A DNA stretch of 64,000 nucleotides from Calidifontibacillus oryziterrae (GCF_000331575.1 NZ_KB223527.1:159842-223841), one strand, 5' to 3'. Shown: positions 1 through 11,496, counted from the first letter of the stretch. Program-made: numbers and translations. Notes: generated from the letters alone by a model not told the origin.

Positions 1-936
1 TACGGCCGTTTTGCTGATAGTAAACCTTATTTATCGTCAGCAAATTGAGAATACGGCCGTTTTGCTGATAGTAAACCTTATTTATCGTCAGCAAATTGAG
101 AATACGGCCGTTTTGCTGATAGTAAACCTTATTTATCGTCAGCAAATTGAGAATACGGCCGTTTTGCTGATAGTAAACCTTATTTATCGTCAGCAAATTG
201 AGAATACGGCCGTTTTGCTGATAGTAAACCTTATTTATCGTCAGCAAATTGAGAATACGGCCGTTTTGCTGATAGTAAACCTTATTTATCGTCAGCAAAT
301 TGAGAATACGGCCGTTTTGCTGATAGTAAACCTTATTTATCGTCAGCAAATTGAGAATACGGCCGTTTTGCTGATAGTAAACCTTATTTATCGTCAGCAA
401 ATCGAGAATACGGCCGTTTTGCTGATAGTAAACCTTATTTATCGTCAGCAAATCGAGAATACGGCCGTTTTGCTGATAGTAAATCCTATTTATCGTCAGC
501 AAATCGAGACTACGGCTGTTTTGCTGATAGTAAACCTTATTTATCGTCAGCAAATCCCATCTGAATCAATTTTGGTGATAATAAAACTGATTTATCGTCA
601 GCAAATCGAGAATACAGCCGTTTTGCTGATAGTAAATCCTATTTATCGTCAGCAAATCGAGACTACGGCTGTTTTGCTGATAGTAAACCTTATTTATCGT
701 CAGCAAATCCCATCTGAATCAATTTTGGTGATAATAAAACTGATTTATCGTCAGCTAATCGAGACTACTGCCGTTTTGCTGATAGTAAATCCTATTTATC
801 GTCAGCAAATCGCATCTGATTCAATTTTGGTGATAATAAACCTTATTTATCGTCAGCAAATCGAAAATACGGCCGTTTTGCTGATAGTAAACCTTATTTA
901 TCGTCAGCTAATCGAGACTACGGCCGTTTTGCTGAT
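1..936. repeat. 51-bp tandem repeat array, about 18 units, continues past window edge
   Basis: About 18 head-to-tail copies of a 51-bp unit. The first nine are almost identical; later copies diverge and alternate with a second variant. Every unit carries inverted arms TTTGCTGA and TCAGCAAA around a TTTATCG core, so each can form a hairpin. Because 51 is a multiple of three and the unit has no in-frame stop, a 332-codon open frame runs through it, but there is no ribosome binding site and the peptide is only a 17-residue echo. I read it as non-coding satellite-like DNA. It stops about 180 bp downstream of the ilvD stop codon. Confidence 0.95.
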
Positions 937-997
937 GATAACCGCTTGTGTCGTCACCAAGCTTTACTTCCAACCTATTAAATTAGCAATAGACAGT

Positions 998-1033
998 AAA
1001 AAAGCATAGTTCTACACTACAGTAGTACTATGC
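998..1033 (-). terminator. intrinsic terminator of ilvD
   Basis: Minus-strand stem GCATAGT/ACTATGC with an inner CTAC/GTAG pairing, followed by six T residues. It lies about 80 nt beyond the ilvD stop, between that gene and the tandem array. Confidence 0.8.
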
Positions 1034-1113
1034 TTCCATTATGCTTTCATATAGCAATATTTAAATACACACCTTCAAAAATTCCAATACAACCATATTT
1101 TGCTAAGCGATAA

Positions 1114-2790
1114 TTAGATTTTCAATATTCCGCCTTTGCTCGCATTTGTAACTAGCTTAGAGTAGCGAGCAAGGTAGCCAGTTTTAACCTTAGGCTCAAA
1201 GCCCTTCCAGTTTTCTTTCCGCTTGTTCCACTCGTCCTCAGGTACTTGAACATCCATTGTGCGGTTTTCAATATCAATTACGACATGATCACCGTTTTCT
1301 ACAAATGCTAGTGGACCACCTTCGGCTGCTTCAGGTGATACGTGACCGATTGATAAACCACGAGATGCACCTGAGAAACGTCCATCCGTTACTAGAGCAA
1401 CTTTTGTGCCAAGTCCCATACCAACAATTTGGGAAGTTGGCGCAAGCATTTCCGGCATACCAGGGCCGCCTTTCGGACCTTCATAACGAATAATCACGAC
1501 ATGTCCAGGCTTTATATCACCATTGACAATCCCAGCTAAAGCATCGTCTTGAGAGTCAAAAACAATCGCTGGACCTTCATGCCGAGTGATTCCGCCCTCA
1601 ACTGCACCTGCTTTGATTATTGCACCCTCAGGAGCTAGGTTGCCGAATAACACAGCAAGGCCGCCTTTTTCAGTGTGTGGTTTGTCAATTGGTTTAATAA
1701 CATTATAGTCTTTCACTTCATGACCAACGATATTTTCTCCTAATGTTTTACCAGTTACTGTTAAAGTATCTAAATGAAGAGCTCCCTCTTTCTTAGCAAG
1801 TTCATTAAGAACAGCGTGAACACCACCTGCTTCCTGTAAATCCTCAATAAACAGATCAGAGGCAGGGGCAAGCTTTGTTAAGTGAGGGACGCGTTCAGCT
1901 ACTGCATTAATTCGTTCAAGCGAGTACTCTACATCCGCTTCATTGGCTAAGGCAAGGGTATGTAATACTGTATTTGTCGAGCCACCCATTGCCATATCTA
2001 AGGCAAATGCATTATCAATTGCTTTTTCAGTTACGATATCACGCGGCTTAATGTCTAGCTTAATTAACTCCATTAGCTGCTTCGCAGATTGCTTTACAAA
2101 TTCTCTTCGTTCAGGAGAGACTGCCAAAATAGTACCATTGCCAGGCAAGGCGAGACCAAGTGCTTCAGCCAAGCAATTCATTGAATTTGCTGTAAACATA
2201 CCAGAACATGAACCACAGGTTGGACAACCGTACTGTTCAATCTCGGTTAATGCCGCATCATCAATTTGACCTGCTTGGTACGCACCAACCCCTTCAAAAA
2301 CAGACGAAAGTGAAAGTCTCTTTCCAGTGCTTGTTACACCAGCTTTCATTGGGCCACCACTTACAAAGATGGTTGGAATATTTAAGCGCATCGCTGCCAT
2401 CATCATACCTGGTGTAATTTTATCGCAGTTTGGAATACAAACCATCCCGTCAAACCAATGTGCAGCCACAACTGTTTCAACAGAGTCAGCAATAATATCA
2501 CGGCTTGGCAATGAATAACGCATACCAATATGACCCATTGCAATACCATCATCAACACCAATTGTATTAAACTCAAATGGCACACCGCCAGCTTCGCGGA
2601 TTGCATCCTTTACAATTTTCCCAAACTCCTGTAAATGTACATGGCCTGGAACAATATCAATATATGAGTTACAAACTGCAATAAATGGTTTATCAAAATC
2701 CTCTTCCTTTACACCTGCTGCGCGCAGCAAACTGCGGTGAGGTGCTCGGTCAAACCCCTTTTTTATCATATTACTTCGTAATTCAGCCAC
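1114..2790 (-). CDS. ilvD: dihydroxy-acid dehydratase IlvD
   Basis: Cytoplasmic iron-sulfur enzyme of valine, leucine and isoleucine synthesis; it dehydrates 2,3-dihydroxy acids to 2-keto acids. The N-terminus ([19 protein letters not shown]) is that of Bacillus IlvD. Cluster cysteines are visible in [21 protein letters not shown] and [20 protein letters not shown] start it at GTG 2790 because a GGAGGGG ribosome binding site lies 6 nt upstream; a longer ATG reading from 2805 would put that site inside the gene. The resulting 558 residues equal the usual Bacillus length. It stands alone, apart from any other ilv/leu gene, with a CodY-like box in its leader. Confidence 0.97.
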   Translation of the reverse strand: MAELRSNMIKKGFDRAPHRSLLRAAGVKEEDFDKPFIAVCNSYIDIVPGHVHLQEFGKIVKDAIREAGGVPFEFNTIGVDDGIAMGHIGMRYSLPSRDIIADSVETVVAAHWFDGMVCIPNCDKITPGMMMAAMRLNIPTIFVSGGPMKAGVTSTGKRLSLSSVFEGVGAYQAGQIDDAALTEIEQYGCPTCGSCSGMFTANSMNCLAEALGLALPGNGTILAVSPERREFVKQSAKQLMELIKLDIKPRDIVTEKAIDNAFALDMAMGGSTNTVLHTLALANEADVEYSLERINAVAERVPHLTKLAPASDLFIEDLQEAGGVHAVLNELAKKEGALHLDTLTVTGKTLGENIVGHEVKDYNVIKPIDKPHTEKGGLAVLFGNLAPEGAIIKAGAVEGGITRHEGPAIVFDSQDDALAGIVNGDIKPGHVVIIRYEGPKGGPGMPEMLAPTSQIVGMGLGTKVALVTDGRFSGASRGLSIGHVSPEAAEGGPLAFVENGDHVVIDIENRTMDVQVPEDEWNKRKENWKGFEPKVKTGYLARYSKLVTNASKGGILKI

Positions 2791-2814
2791 CAATAACCCC
2801 TCCATTTTTAATTA

Positions 2815-2829
2815 AATTATCTGCAAATT
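2815..2829. promoter_or_regulatory. CodY-like operator in ilvD leader
   Basis: AATTATCTGCAAATT matches the CodY consensus AATTTTCWGAAAATT at 13 of 15 positions. It lies between the predicted -10 element and the ilvD start, where CodY would block transcription. In B. subtilis ilvD is a known CodY target; binding here is inferred. Confidence 0.65.
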
Positions 2830-2843
2830 AAGATTATTTAATA

Positions 2844-2852
2844 ATTGTACCA
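2844..2852 (-). promoter_or_regulatory. extended -10 promoter of ilvD
   Basis: Minus-strand TGG-TACAAT, an extended -10 element about 55 nt before the GTG start. No convincing -35 hexamer is visible. Confidence 0.5.
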
Positions 2853-3032
2853 CTTCTTTTTCCAACATTAAATAATAATTTACATGGGTAATTTTGGTTA
2901 TTCCCCCTATTACCTGTCTTCAGATTACCTTATAAACATATTAAGTCGCATAGAAAAGGTCTAGAAAGATCGGATTTTTTCAGAAAAGCAAAAAGATGGA
3001 CTTAGGCTTTGGTCTATTGTTTGAAGGGTTTC

Positions 3033-4807
<1,775 letters not shown>

Positions 4808-4886
4808 TAACTTAAACTGCATTTAAAACAAAAACTAGACTGTAATTACTGCTGTTATAGTGTTTAACAATAGTTAGTCAAAAATA

Positions 4887-4927
4887 AAAACCCGACGATG
4901 CCAAAATCACTGGCTTTGTCGGGTTTT
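4887..4927 (+). terminator. intrinsic terminator of ykpA
   Basis: AAAACCCGAC/GTCGGGTTTT stem with an inner GCC/GGC pairing and a terminal T run, 80 nt after the ykpA stop. The A and T flanks make it able to act in both directions. Confidence 0.9.
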
Positions 4928-4958
4928 AACTGTATATGTATGAACTGTTATGTTTAAA

Positions 4959-5174
4959 ACAGACATTTAATCATATTTTAGAACAGATATTCATTTATGT
5001 TTTAGAATAAACACCGATTTATGTCTAACAACAGACATTTAATCATATTTTAAAACTGATATTCATTTATGTTTTAGAATAAACACCGATTTATGTCTAA
5101 CAACAGACATTTAATCATATTTTAGAACAGATATTCATTTATGTTTTAGAATAAACACCGATTTATGTCTAACA
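4959..5174. repeat. three 72-bp tandem copies built from 24-bp subunits
   Basis: Copies begin at 4959, 5031 and 5103 and are nearly identical. Each is itself three diverged 24-mers (beginning ACAGACATTTAATC, ACAGATATTCATTT and ATAAACACCGATTT), so nine 24-bp subunits form a higher-order array. It fills most of the ykpA-downstream gap of about 410 bp, where no gene is seen. Confidence 0.92.
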
Positions 5175-5219
5175 ATAAACATTATGGATATTAAGGGATA
5201 GAAATGTATTCATCATAAC

Positions 5220-5432
5220 TTACATATGAATTACAAAATAGTCATTGTTAGAACGATCAGATGTGTTGGTAAAAGTATCTCCATATTGTTTAACACCAAA
5301 TGCGGTTCTAATCAGTGGAAATTCTAATCCCCAGCGACTAAACCATTCCTTTGCAATTTGATCTTTATAAAGGTTTTTCTGCGCCATTTGTATTAATTCA
5401 TGCTCATATAATTCACTTATCTTTTTCGTCAT
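5220..5432 (-). CDS. small protein of unknown function (70 aa)
   Basis: Not recognised. ATG start with a good AAGGAGTG site 7-8 nt upstream. The product has a helical, charged first half and an aromatic-rich second half (KEWFSRWGLEFP). No cysteine pairs, signal peptide or membrane segment is seen. It lies 49 bp beyond thiN on the same strand and could share its transcript. Confidence 0.65.
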   Translation of the reverse strand: MTKKISELYEHELIQMAQKNLYKDQIAKEWFSRWGLEFPLIRTAFGVKQYGDTFTNTSDRSNNDYFVIHM

Positions 5433-5481
5433 TTTACTTCACTCCTTTCCCTACATTATTTGGTTTGCCCACATTTCATCG

Positions 5482-6117
5482 TCAACAATCTTTGCTTTGA
5501 ATGACAACTAAAACTCCTGAAGAAATTGATATTCGTCCATTCGAATCAGTAAGGACGTTACTAATTCCAAGTGAATCACCAATTTTGAGACTAGCATTAT
5601 GAAGCGGATATTGAAAACCGTTTAGCGTAATGCCATGTACTTCACTAAATAAGGGAAGCAATGAAACATATTGAAAATCATCTTTTGTTATTGTTATTGT
5701 GTTGGCAGTAAGCTGAATTTTATTCATTTTACCAATAATTGTACAGCAAATACCTGCTTGTAACCCTTTGTATAATAAGTGAATATTCGCAATAGAATGG
5801 TCAAATCGACTTCCTAGCACACCAAAAAGAAGAATCTCCGTTGGATTCAGTTTAATTGCATAGTTAAATGCCATTTCAGTATCTGATTCATCCTTATTTA
5901 TTGGATCACATGCTATCGTTTCATTTGCATAAGATCTAATTTCATTTGCCTGCTCGTATGTCACAGAATCAAAGTCACCGATTGCTAGATTCATTTTAGC
6001 TTTATGCGAATAAAGAAAATATGCCCCGCGATCAACGCCAATTATGTAATCATCATCCTTTATATATGTAAGAGCAACTGTATCTAAATTCCCACCACTA
6101 AAAATGAGGACTCTCAT
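5482..6117 (-). CDS. thiN: thiamine diphosphokinase
   Basis: Transfers pyrophosphate from ATP to thiamine, giving the cofactor thiamine diphosphate. Family motifs are visible: SGGN at the N-terminus, GDFDS, NKDESDTEMA (the D-K-D-x-[TS]-D substrate motif) and GVLGSRFDH. I chose ATG 6117, giving 211 residues, close to the Bacillus ThiN length; a longer reading from 6180 adds 21 hydrophobic residues absent from the family. GAGGTAGGT lies 9 nt upstream of the chosen start. It is not in the usual rpe/rsgA neighbourhood. Confidence 0.93.
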   Translation of the reverse strand: MRVLIFSGGNLDTVALTYIKDDDYIIGVDRGAYFLYSHKAKMNLAIGDFDSVTYEQANEIRSYANETIACDPINKDESDTEMAFNYAIKLNPTEILLFGVLGSRFDHSIANIHLLYKGLQAGICCTIIGKMNKIQLTANTITITKDDFQYVSLLPLFSEVHGITLNGFQYPLHNASLKIGDSLGISNVLTDSNGRISISSGVLVVIQSKDC

Positions 6118-6294
6118 CAATAATGTACCTACCTCTACTATGATAATATAAAACAAGACAAAATAGGTTAAAATTTGCATAAAATACTTTGAATATTTTT
6201 AGAACAATCTATGACAATATATAGAACCGCGAGAAAAATTGCAACTATATATAGTATAATATACGAAATTTAGAAGGGGTTTCACATCCAAAAA

Positions 6295-6324
6295 AATAGT
6301 AAGAGGAACTCTCCTCCTACTATT
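6295..6324 (-). terminator. intrinsic terminator after the U32 gene
   Basis: Minus-strand stem AATAGTAGGAGGA/TCCTCTTACTATT followed by seven T residues. The U32 stop codon lies within its 5' arm. Confidence 0.85.
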
Positions 6325-8812
6325 ATTTTTTTATTAACTGTCCTCTCGTCACACCTAATTGGTTCGTTGCTTTTAACTGCCGCCAAACACTTGAACCAGT
6401 TCTCTTTCCTTCAAGCGCTTCACGATAAAGCCTGATAACCTCTTTCACCTTCTCGGCATTTTCTTCGAGAAATTCAATACGAAAATGATCAATACCTAGA
6501 TCGGTAAAATTCGATAAGTATTCAGCACCTGATTGTTCAATAGCGTTATAAACGGTATTTCGACAGCCAATATCCACTCTTACTGGGTGCTCCATCCCTA
6601 CTCGATCCTTAAGCGAAATCCGATGCTGCTCACAAGGGCGTCCACAATTTGTGAAATTAGTACCCTCGCTTAAAAATGTGCAATATACACAATGCTCTGT
6701 ATGAAACATCGGCAAATGTTGGTGAATGACAACCTCTAAATTACTTGCAGGTGATTGCCCGATTAGATCAAGAACTTGTTGAATATTTAAATCATAAGAT
6801 GGCGTGATCCGTTCTAATCCTCGTTTTAAAAATAATTCAACAGCCTTCGAATTCGTAATATTTAAAGAGAAATCACCAATTAGTGGAATTTCAAGCTTTT
6901 GCTCTGCATAAAATTGAAGAGCACCAAGGCTTCTTACTAAAATCGCATCTGGGTTTGCTTTCACAATTCCCATTAATATCCCATTTTCTCCCGGCATATG
7001 GATTCTTGGAGTGGCAAGCGCGATTTGTTTGTTATGTTGTCTAACAACATCAACTGCTTTTGGATAGTCTGTTGTAAATTCAAAATCAGCATAGATAAAA
7101 TCAACATCTTCTTCGCACACCGCGTTTATTTGTTCCATTGTGCGGCAAAGCGTGTTTAACTCAGCACGATGATGTTCTGTTGTACGAAAATGATGAGCTT
7201 GTGAACGTTCTATTTTTAGCTCACTTTTTTTATACTTATATGGCGTTTGCCTTAAGGTAAGAAGCTGTTCAATTGCTTCACGACGAATTCGGTTTAATTC
7301 TTTTACTGGAACAATTACTTCTTCAGGTAAAAAGACATCTACCGAATCAAGAACAAATATTGTTCCACCTAAACGTCCTAGCTGTTCTCGCAAATAGTCC
7401 TTTGTTAACGGACGTTTAAAAGCTTTTTCCAAAGTCTCTATCGATTCAACAGTAACATAATTATCAGTCAGGATATCATGCCACACTGTTGTTAGAGGTT
7501 GCCCAATCGATCCGCTAACACTTACTGAAATAGGGAATAATCGATACGCTTGTTCTGTTTCAAATGTTTTACGCAAGCGACGGTCCAGCTCCTGATCACT
7601 CGTCTTCCAAATCTTATCCCCTACATGCAGCTTCGTTAAATTAATATCATGACGACCGGTTACAATTTCGATTAATCCATTTGAAACCCCGCCATCGAGC
7701 TTTTTCCCTTTTTTTCGAAGATCATATACACGTCCGCCCTCTTCTTTTTCCTCTGGCCTTCCGGCATCAAACACTATACCATCACCGCGTTTTAAAGGTG
7801 CTTCAAGCTCACAAACAATAGCATCGCGTAATACTCTTTTCACTGTGCCAACGTAAACACCTCGGCTTTTCGGAAAGGTTCCATCTAGTAACAGCTTATT
7901 ATTTGTTCCCTTTAAAAACCCAAAAGTAAAGCCCCGGCTAAAGCTTTGTTGTAGCTCACGAACTTCTGCTTTCGTGGGAAAATATTCATTACCGGCTAAA
8001 TACTCATCAATTGCTTTTCGATATTTACTAACAACATTTGCTACATATTCTGGAGATTTCAATCGCCCCTCGATTTTAAACGATGATACACCATTTTCGA
8101 TGAGTTCGGGAACAATTTCCAACGCGGCTAAATCTTTTGGAGATAAAACATAGGCAATATTCCCCATTTCCTTTAGTTCACCATCAACAACTAAATCATA
8201 AGGAAGGCGACAAGCTTGAGCACACTCACCTCTGTTTGCAGAACGTCCACCCCACATTTCAGATGTGAGACATTGTCCGGAATACGATACACAAATAGCA
8301 CCATGGACAAAAACTTCGAGGGGGATATCGGTTTTGTTTGCTATTGTTTTAATGTGTTGTAAATTGTTTTCTCGGCCAAGGACTACAACCTCCAGATTAT
8401 ATGGTTTTAAAAAATCAATTGCTTCCGGAGACGTAACGGTCATTTGTGTTGATCCATGAATTGGGAAATCAGGCGAGAGTTCCCGTATTAATTTAAGTAA
8501 GCCCATGTCTTGAACAATTAAAGCATCTACCCCAGCATCCATGCATGCCTCGACAAGTGAACTGGCTTGATTCAATTCATTTTCAAATACTACAATATTA
8601 AAAGTCACATAGCCACGTACATTGTATTTATGTAAATATGCCATGACAGCAGGCAATTCATTCATTTGAAAATTTTTTGCCCGAACTCTTGCATTAAAAT
8701 TTTCAACTCCAAAATAGACAGCATCTGCTCCATTTGCAACTGCAGCCCGGAGAGCCTCCCAATTACCGGCAGGCGCTAGCAATTCAACCGTATTTCTTTT
8801 GATGCGTTTCAC
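6323..8812 (-). CDS. U32 peptidase-like RNA hydroxylation protein (RlhA/TrhP family, long form)
   Basis: The N-terminal half is a U32 TIM-barrel (VELLAPAGNWEALRAAVANGADAVYFG). It has the iron-sulfur cysteine pattern of tRNA/rRNA hydroxylation proteins: CVSYSGQC near residue 170, then GECAQAC. A middle region fits the DUF3656-type insert of RlhA. A C-terminal stretch carries a second cysteine group (CVYCTFL and NCGRPC), which suggests a second barrel. At 829 residues it is longer than E. coli RlhA (about 650). Relatives hydroxylate 23S rRNA C2501 or tRNA U34 using prephenate-derived chemistry; protease activity is doubtful. The start is GTG 8812, with GAGAGGA 9 nt upstream. The exact RNA target is unknown. 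Confidence 0.85.
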   Translation of the reverse strand: MKRIKRNTVELLAPAGNWEALRAAVANGADAVYFGVENFNARVRAKNFQMNELPAVMAYLHKYNVRGYVTFNIVVFENELNQASSLVEACMDAGVDALIVQDMGLLKLIRELSPDFPIHGSTQMTVTSPEAIDFLKPYNLEVVVLGRENNLQHIKTIANKTDIPLEVFVHGAICVSYSGQCLTSEMWGGRSANRGECAQACRLPYDLVVDGELKEMGNIAYVLSPKDLAALEIVPELIENGVSSFKIEGRLKSPEYVANVVSKYRKAIDEYLAGNEYFPTKAEVRELQQSFSRGFTFGFLKGTNNKLLLDGTFPKSRGVYVGTVKRVLRDAIVCELEAPLKRGDGIVFDAGRPEEKEEGGRVYDLRKKGKKLDGGVSNGLIEIVTGRHDINLTKLHVGDKIWKTSDQELDRRLRKTFETEQAYRLFPISVSVSGSIGQPLTTVWHDILTDNYVTVESIETLEKAFKRPLTKDYLREQLGRLGGTIFVLDSVDVFLPEEVIVPVKELNRIRREAIEQLLTLRQTPYKYKKSELKIERSQAHHFRTTEHHRAELNTLCRTMEQINAVCEEDVDFIYADFEFTTDYPKAVDVVRQHNKQIALATPRIHMPGENGILMGIVKANPDAILVRSLGALQFYAEQKLEIPLIGDFSLNITNSKAVELFLKRGLERITPSYDLNIQQVLDLIGQSPASNLEVVIHQHLPMFHTEHCVYCTFLSEGTNFTNCGRPCEQHRISLKDRVGMEHPVRVDIGCRNTVYNAIEQSGAEYLSNFTDLGIDHFRIEFLEENAEKVKEVIRLYREALEGKRTGSSVWRQLKATNQLGVTRGQLIKK

Positions 8813-8849
8813 TATTTCAAATCCTCTCTACTCAAGTATGAGCGCCATA

Positions 8850-9056
8850 TTACTCTGCTACTTCAAAATAATCCTTGTAATAGCCGCCTACTTTGCCAGT
8901 ATTATCAATAATAAATACAAATTCATCCGTTTCATTTTTCACATCATATAATTTTCCAACTGTTAAAGCAGTGTCAACCTTGTATTTTGCAGCATTTGTA
9001 TGTACACACTTTACCTTTTTAATTGTTTTTGCATTTTGCCATGAATTATGAATCAT
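8850..9056 (-). CDS. small DUF6501-like protein (68 aa)
   Basis: Short cytoplasmic protein rich in Lys, Val and Tyr, with the pattern VKCVHTNAAKYKV...LTVGKLYDVKNETDEF and the ending GKVGGYYKDYF. It looks like the uncharacterised Bacillus DUF6501 family, probably a small beta-barrel. The ATG is preceded by AAAGGGG at 9-10 nt. It is 37 nt upstream of the U32 gene on the same strand and may be co-transcribed with it. Confidence 0.75.
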   Translation of the reverse strand: MIHNSWQNAKTIKKVKCVHTNAAKYKVDTALTVGKLYDVKNETDEFVFIIDNTGKVGGYYKDYFEVAE

Positions 9057-9164
9057 ATTCCAAAAACCCCTTTCATTTGAAAAACATTTCTTCTCGTATT
9101 ATATACGTTCATGCCCGATTTCCAAAGCTTTTTCGTTTTATAATTGTTCAAATTCGATAATATC

Positions 9165-9262
9165 CACTCACTTTCCACTGACGAAGCATTGAGGACCATC
9201 ACCTCACACCTCAGCTCAGGGTCTCTCAGGCTCATTGAGCCGTAGGAGTGCCTCGTTTCCCG
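9165..9262. other. GC-rich structured intergenic segment, function unknown
   Basis: Within a 300-bp gap this stretch is clearly richer in G and C than its surroundings. It contains pairings such as GAGG/CCTC around ACCATCA and GGCTC/GAGCC around a 3-nt loop. A 60-codon minus-strand frame crosses it, but it lacks a ribosome binding site and any family resemblance. It may be a leader or small RNA, or decayed sequence; I cannot name it. Confidence 0.3.
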
Positions 9263-9315
9263 CTCATTTCTTTCACTTACAAGTCAACAATACAATTGCT
9301 TACAAATAAGCAGAA

Positions 9316-9342
9316 AAGAGATTGCTTATGTTCGCAATCTCT
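9316..9342 (-). terminator. intrinsic terminator of the 104-aa gene
   Basis: Minus-strand stem AGAGATTGC/GCAATCTCT, then TTTTCTG, 19 nt past the stop codon at 9361. Confidence 0.75.
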
Positions 9343-9360
9343 TACAAATAAAAAGTTGAA

Positions 9361-9675
9361 TTATGATTCTTGACAGCATTCCTCAAACCACTCGTCTAAA
9401 ACCTTTGCATCGAGAACTTTTTTTTCAATAAAACCAAGTTGATTCGTCGTAAAAAACGTTTTCCATTCGATATGGAGCTCTTCTGCTAATTTAACAATCG
9501 TTAACAACTCCTGCCAAGCAACATATCGCTTATACCAGAAGAAAGTCGGCTGTTCACTCATATAAGGATATAAATCGTCAAACTCTGTATGTTTACACTC
9601 AACTGTTCTTTCGAATTGAATCTTTGCAAGATTAATTTTCTCTTCAAAAAAACGTGCAAGCTTTTGATCGTCCAT
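9361..9675 (-). CDS. hypothetical protein (104 aa)
   Basis: Not recognised. Acidic, mostly helical protein with many aromatic residues (YPYMSEQPTFFWYKRYVAWQ) and a C-terminal CC pair. It has no signal peptide or membrane helix. ATG start with GGGGGT 9 nt upstream, and a terminator of its own, so it is probably a real monocistronic gene. The 300 bp between its start and the MATE gene hold only AT-rich sequence and the MATE promoter. Confidence 0.65.
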   Translation of the reverse strand: MDDQKLARFFEEKINLAKIQFERTVECKHTEFDDLYPYMSEQPTFFWYKRYVAWQELLTIVKLAEELHIEWKTFFTTNQLGFIEKKVLDAKVLDEWFEECCQES

Positions 9676-9920
9676 CCTTTTTTACCCCCATTTCATGTCC
9701 TCATAATATTAATGATTCAATAATGCATCAATTGTCATAACTAAAGTGGAATTACATATCCAAATTGAAATTATCCATAACTAATTTCATTATTAATTAT
9801 AACACATCAGTTCGCCTACTTTTGTTTAATCATTTAAAAATTTTTCCCTTTCTTTGATTCAAAATAAGATCAAAATAAGATTATGAATTATATAGTAAAA
9901 AATAGTATTTTTAACCATTG

Positions 9921-9929
9921 TGGTATAAT
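9921..9929 (+). promoter_or_regulatory. extended -10 promoter of the MATE gene
   Basis: TGG-TATAAT, about 48 nt before the MATE start. No clear -35. Confidence 0.5.
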
Positions 9930-9976
9930 ATTTATTTACGGCTATATACGAAATATAATGAATTGGGGATTTGATG

Positions 9977-11359
9977 ATGGAACAGACAAACACGATTAAC
10001 GAGAAGCTCAGTCAATTATATAAAATTTTGTTTCCAATTCTAATTACGCAATTAGGTATGTATGCGATGAATTTTTTTGATACAACAATGTCTGGAAAGG
10101 CTGGAGCAAATGATCTTGCAGGGGTTGCCATCGGTTCTAGTTTGTGGGTGCCAATATTTACTGGAATTACTGGTGTTCTGATGGCAATTACACCGATCGT
10201 TGCCCAGCAAATCGGAGCGAAACAAACAAACACTATTCCTTATTCGATCACACAAGGAATGTATTTATCAGTTGGCCTTGCTTTACTCGTTATTATGTCA
10301 GGCTTTTTATTTGTTGACATGATCTTGAACAATATGTCACTAACGAGTCAGGTTTCTTATATTGCTAAGCATTATTTAATCGGTCTATCCTACGGGATTA
10401 TACCATTTTTTATTTATACAGTTCTTCGCTGCTTTATTGATGCTTTAGGTCAAACAAGAGTCACAATGATGATTACACTCATTTCATTACCAATTAATAT
10501 CTTTTTTAATTATATCTTAATTTTTGGTAAACTAGGATTTCCAAAGCTGGGTGGAATAGGCACTGGTTATGCTACTGCTATAACATATTGGTTTATATTA
10601 TTTTTAGCAATCATTATTGTCATAAAACAAATGCCATTTAAGACGTATCAATTATTCCAAACTTGGTTTAAAGTAAATTTGGCAGCTATGAAAGATATTT
10701 TAAAAATAGGAATTCCAATTGGCTTTGCAATGTTTTTTGAGACAAGTGTTTTTTCGGCTGTAACATTGTTAATGAGTAAATACAACACCATTACCATTGC
10801 TTCACACCAAGCAGCGATAAACTTTTCATCCTTTATATATATGATCCCGTTAAGCATTTCGATAGCTATGACAATTGTTGTCGGACATGAAGTTGGGGCA
10901 AGACGATATAAGGATGCAAAGGAATATAGCTATTTAGGGCTTACTGTTGCTGTTTTGCTTGCTGTTGTAACATCTATTTTGTTATTCCTTTTCAGAGAAG
11001 AAGTGGCAGGACTCTATACAAATGATCAAGAGGTGTTGCTTTTAACGAAGCAGTTTTTATTATATGCGATTTTATTTCAACTTTCTGATGCATTTGGAGC
11101 ACCAATTCAAGGAGCATTGCGTGGTTATAAAGATGTAAATGCGACATTTATAATGGCGCTGATTTCTTATTGGTTAATTGGTTTACCGATAGGTTATATC
11201 GTAGCAAACTATACATCCTTTCAAGCTTTTGGTTATTGGATTGGTTTGATAATTGGTCTAGCGGTTGGTGCTACGACATTATACTTTAGATTAAACTTTA
11301 TTCAAAAACAAAAATTTATCCCTATGCCAAAATCTGACCCAAAACTTAATAATGCGTAA
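9977..11359 (+). CDS. MATE family multidrug/sodium antiporter
   Basis: Integral membrane exporter of drugs or metabolites driven by Na+ or H+. The roughly 460 residues form twelve hydrophobic segments in two similar halves. The first half starts ILFPILITQLGMYAMNFFDTTMSGKAGANDLAGVAIG, here read in pieces: ITQLGMYAMNFFDT and LAGVAIGSSLW. The second half repeats the pattern with GIPIGFAMFFETSVFSAV. The closest type is NorM/YoeA. Three start codons run in series (TTG, ATG, ATG); I chose the last, 8 nt after GGGG. It is monocistronic. The substrate cannot be read from sequence. Confidence 0.9.
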   Translation: MEQTNTINEKLSQLYKILFPILITQLGMYAMNFFDTTMSGKAGANDLAGVAIGSSLWVPIFTGITGVLMAITPIVAQQIGAKQTNTIPYSITQGMYLSVGLALLVIMSGFLFVDMILNNMSLTSQVSYIAKHYLIGLSYGIIPFFIYTVLRCFIDALGQTRVTMMITLISLPINIFFNYILIFGKLGFPKLGGIGTGYATAITYWFILFLAIIIVIKQMPFKTYQLFQTWFKVNLAAMKDILKIGIPIGFAMFFETSVFSAVTLLMSKYNTITIASHQAAINFSSFIYMIPLSISIAMTIVVGHEVGARRYKDAKEYSYLGLTVAVLLAVVTSILLFLFREEVAGLYTNDQEVLLLTKQFLLYAILFQLSDAFGAPIQGALRGYKDVNATFIMALISYWLIGLPIGYIVANYTSFQAFGYWIGLIIGLAVGATTLYFRLNFIQKQKFIPMPKSDPKLNNA

Positions 11360-11496
11360 TGTTTGTTTAAGTCCCCTAAAATTTGTTACCATTTAAAAAA
11401 ATTGGGAAGAAAACGACTGCGATGTAATACATATATAAAAACATTAAATGGAATCGCAGTAGTTTGAACTGCAAATGGTTATAAGGGGGGGCTTTT

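Noticed and set aside
1..936. CRISPR array
   Set aside because: Units are contiguous and the short segments between the palindromic parts are the same in every unit; there are no unique spacers and no cas genes.
11..1009. 332-codon open frame through the 51-bp array
   Set aside because: It exists only because the unit is a multiple of three without stops; there is no ribosome binding site and the product is a 17-residue repeat with no family.
5482..6320. TPP riboswitch for thiN
   Set aside because: No aptamer core found upstream; the region is AT-rich with only the U32 terminator.
9053..9235. 60-codon minus-strand frame
   Set aside because: No ribosome binding site, runs across a structured GC-rich patch, and overlaps the 5' end of the better-supported 68-aa gene.
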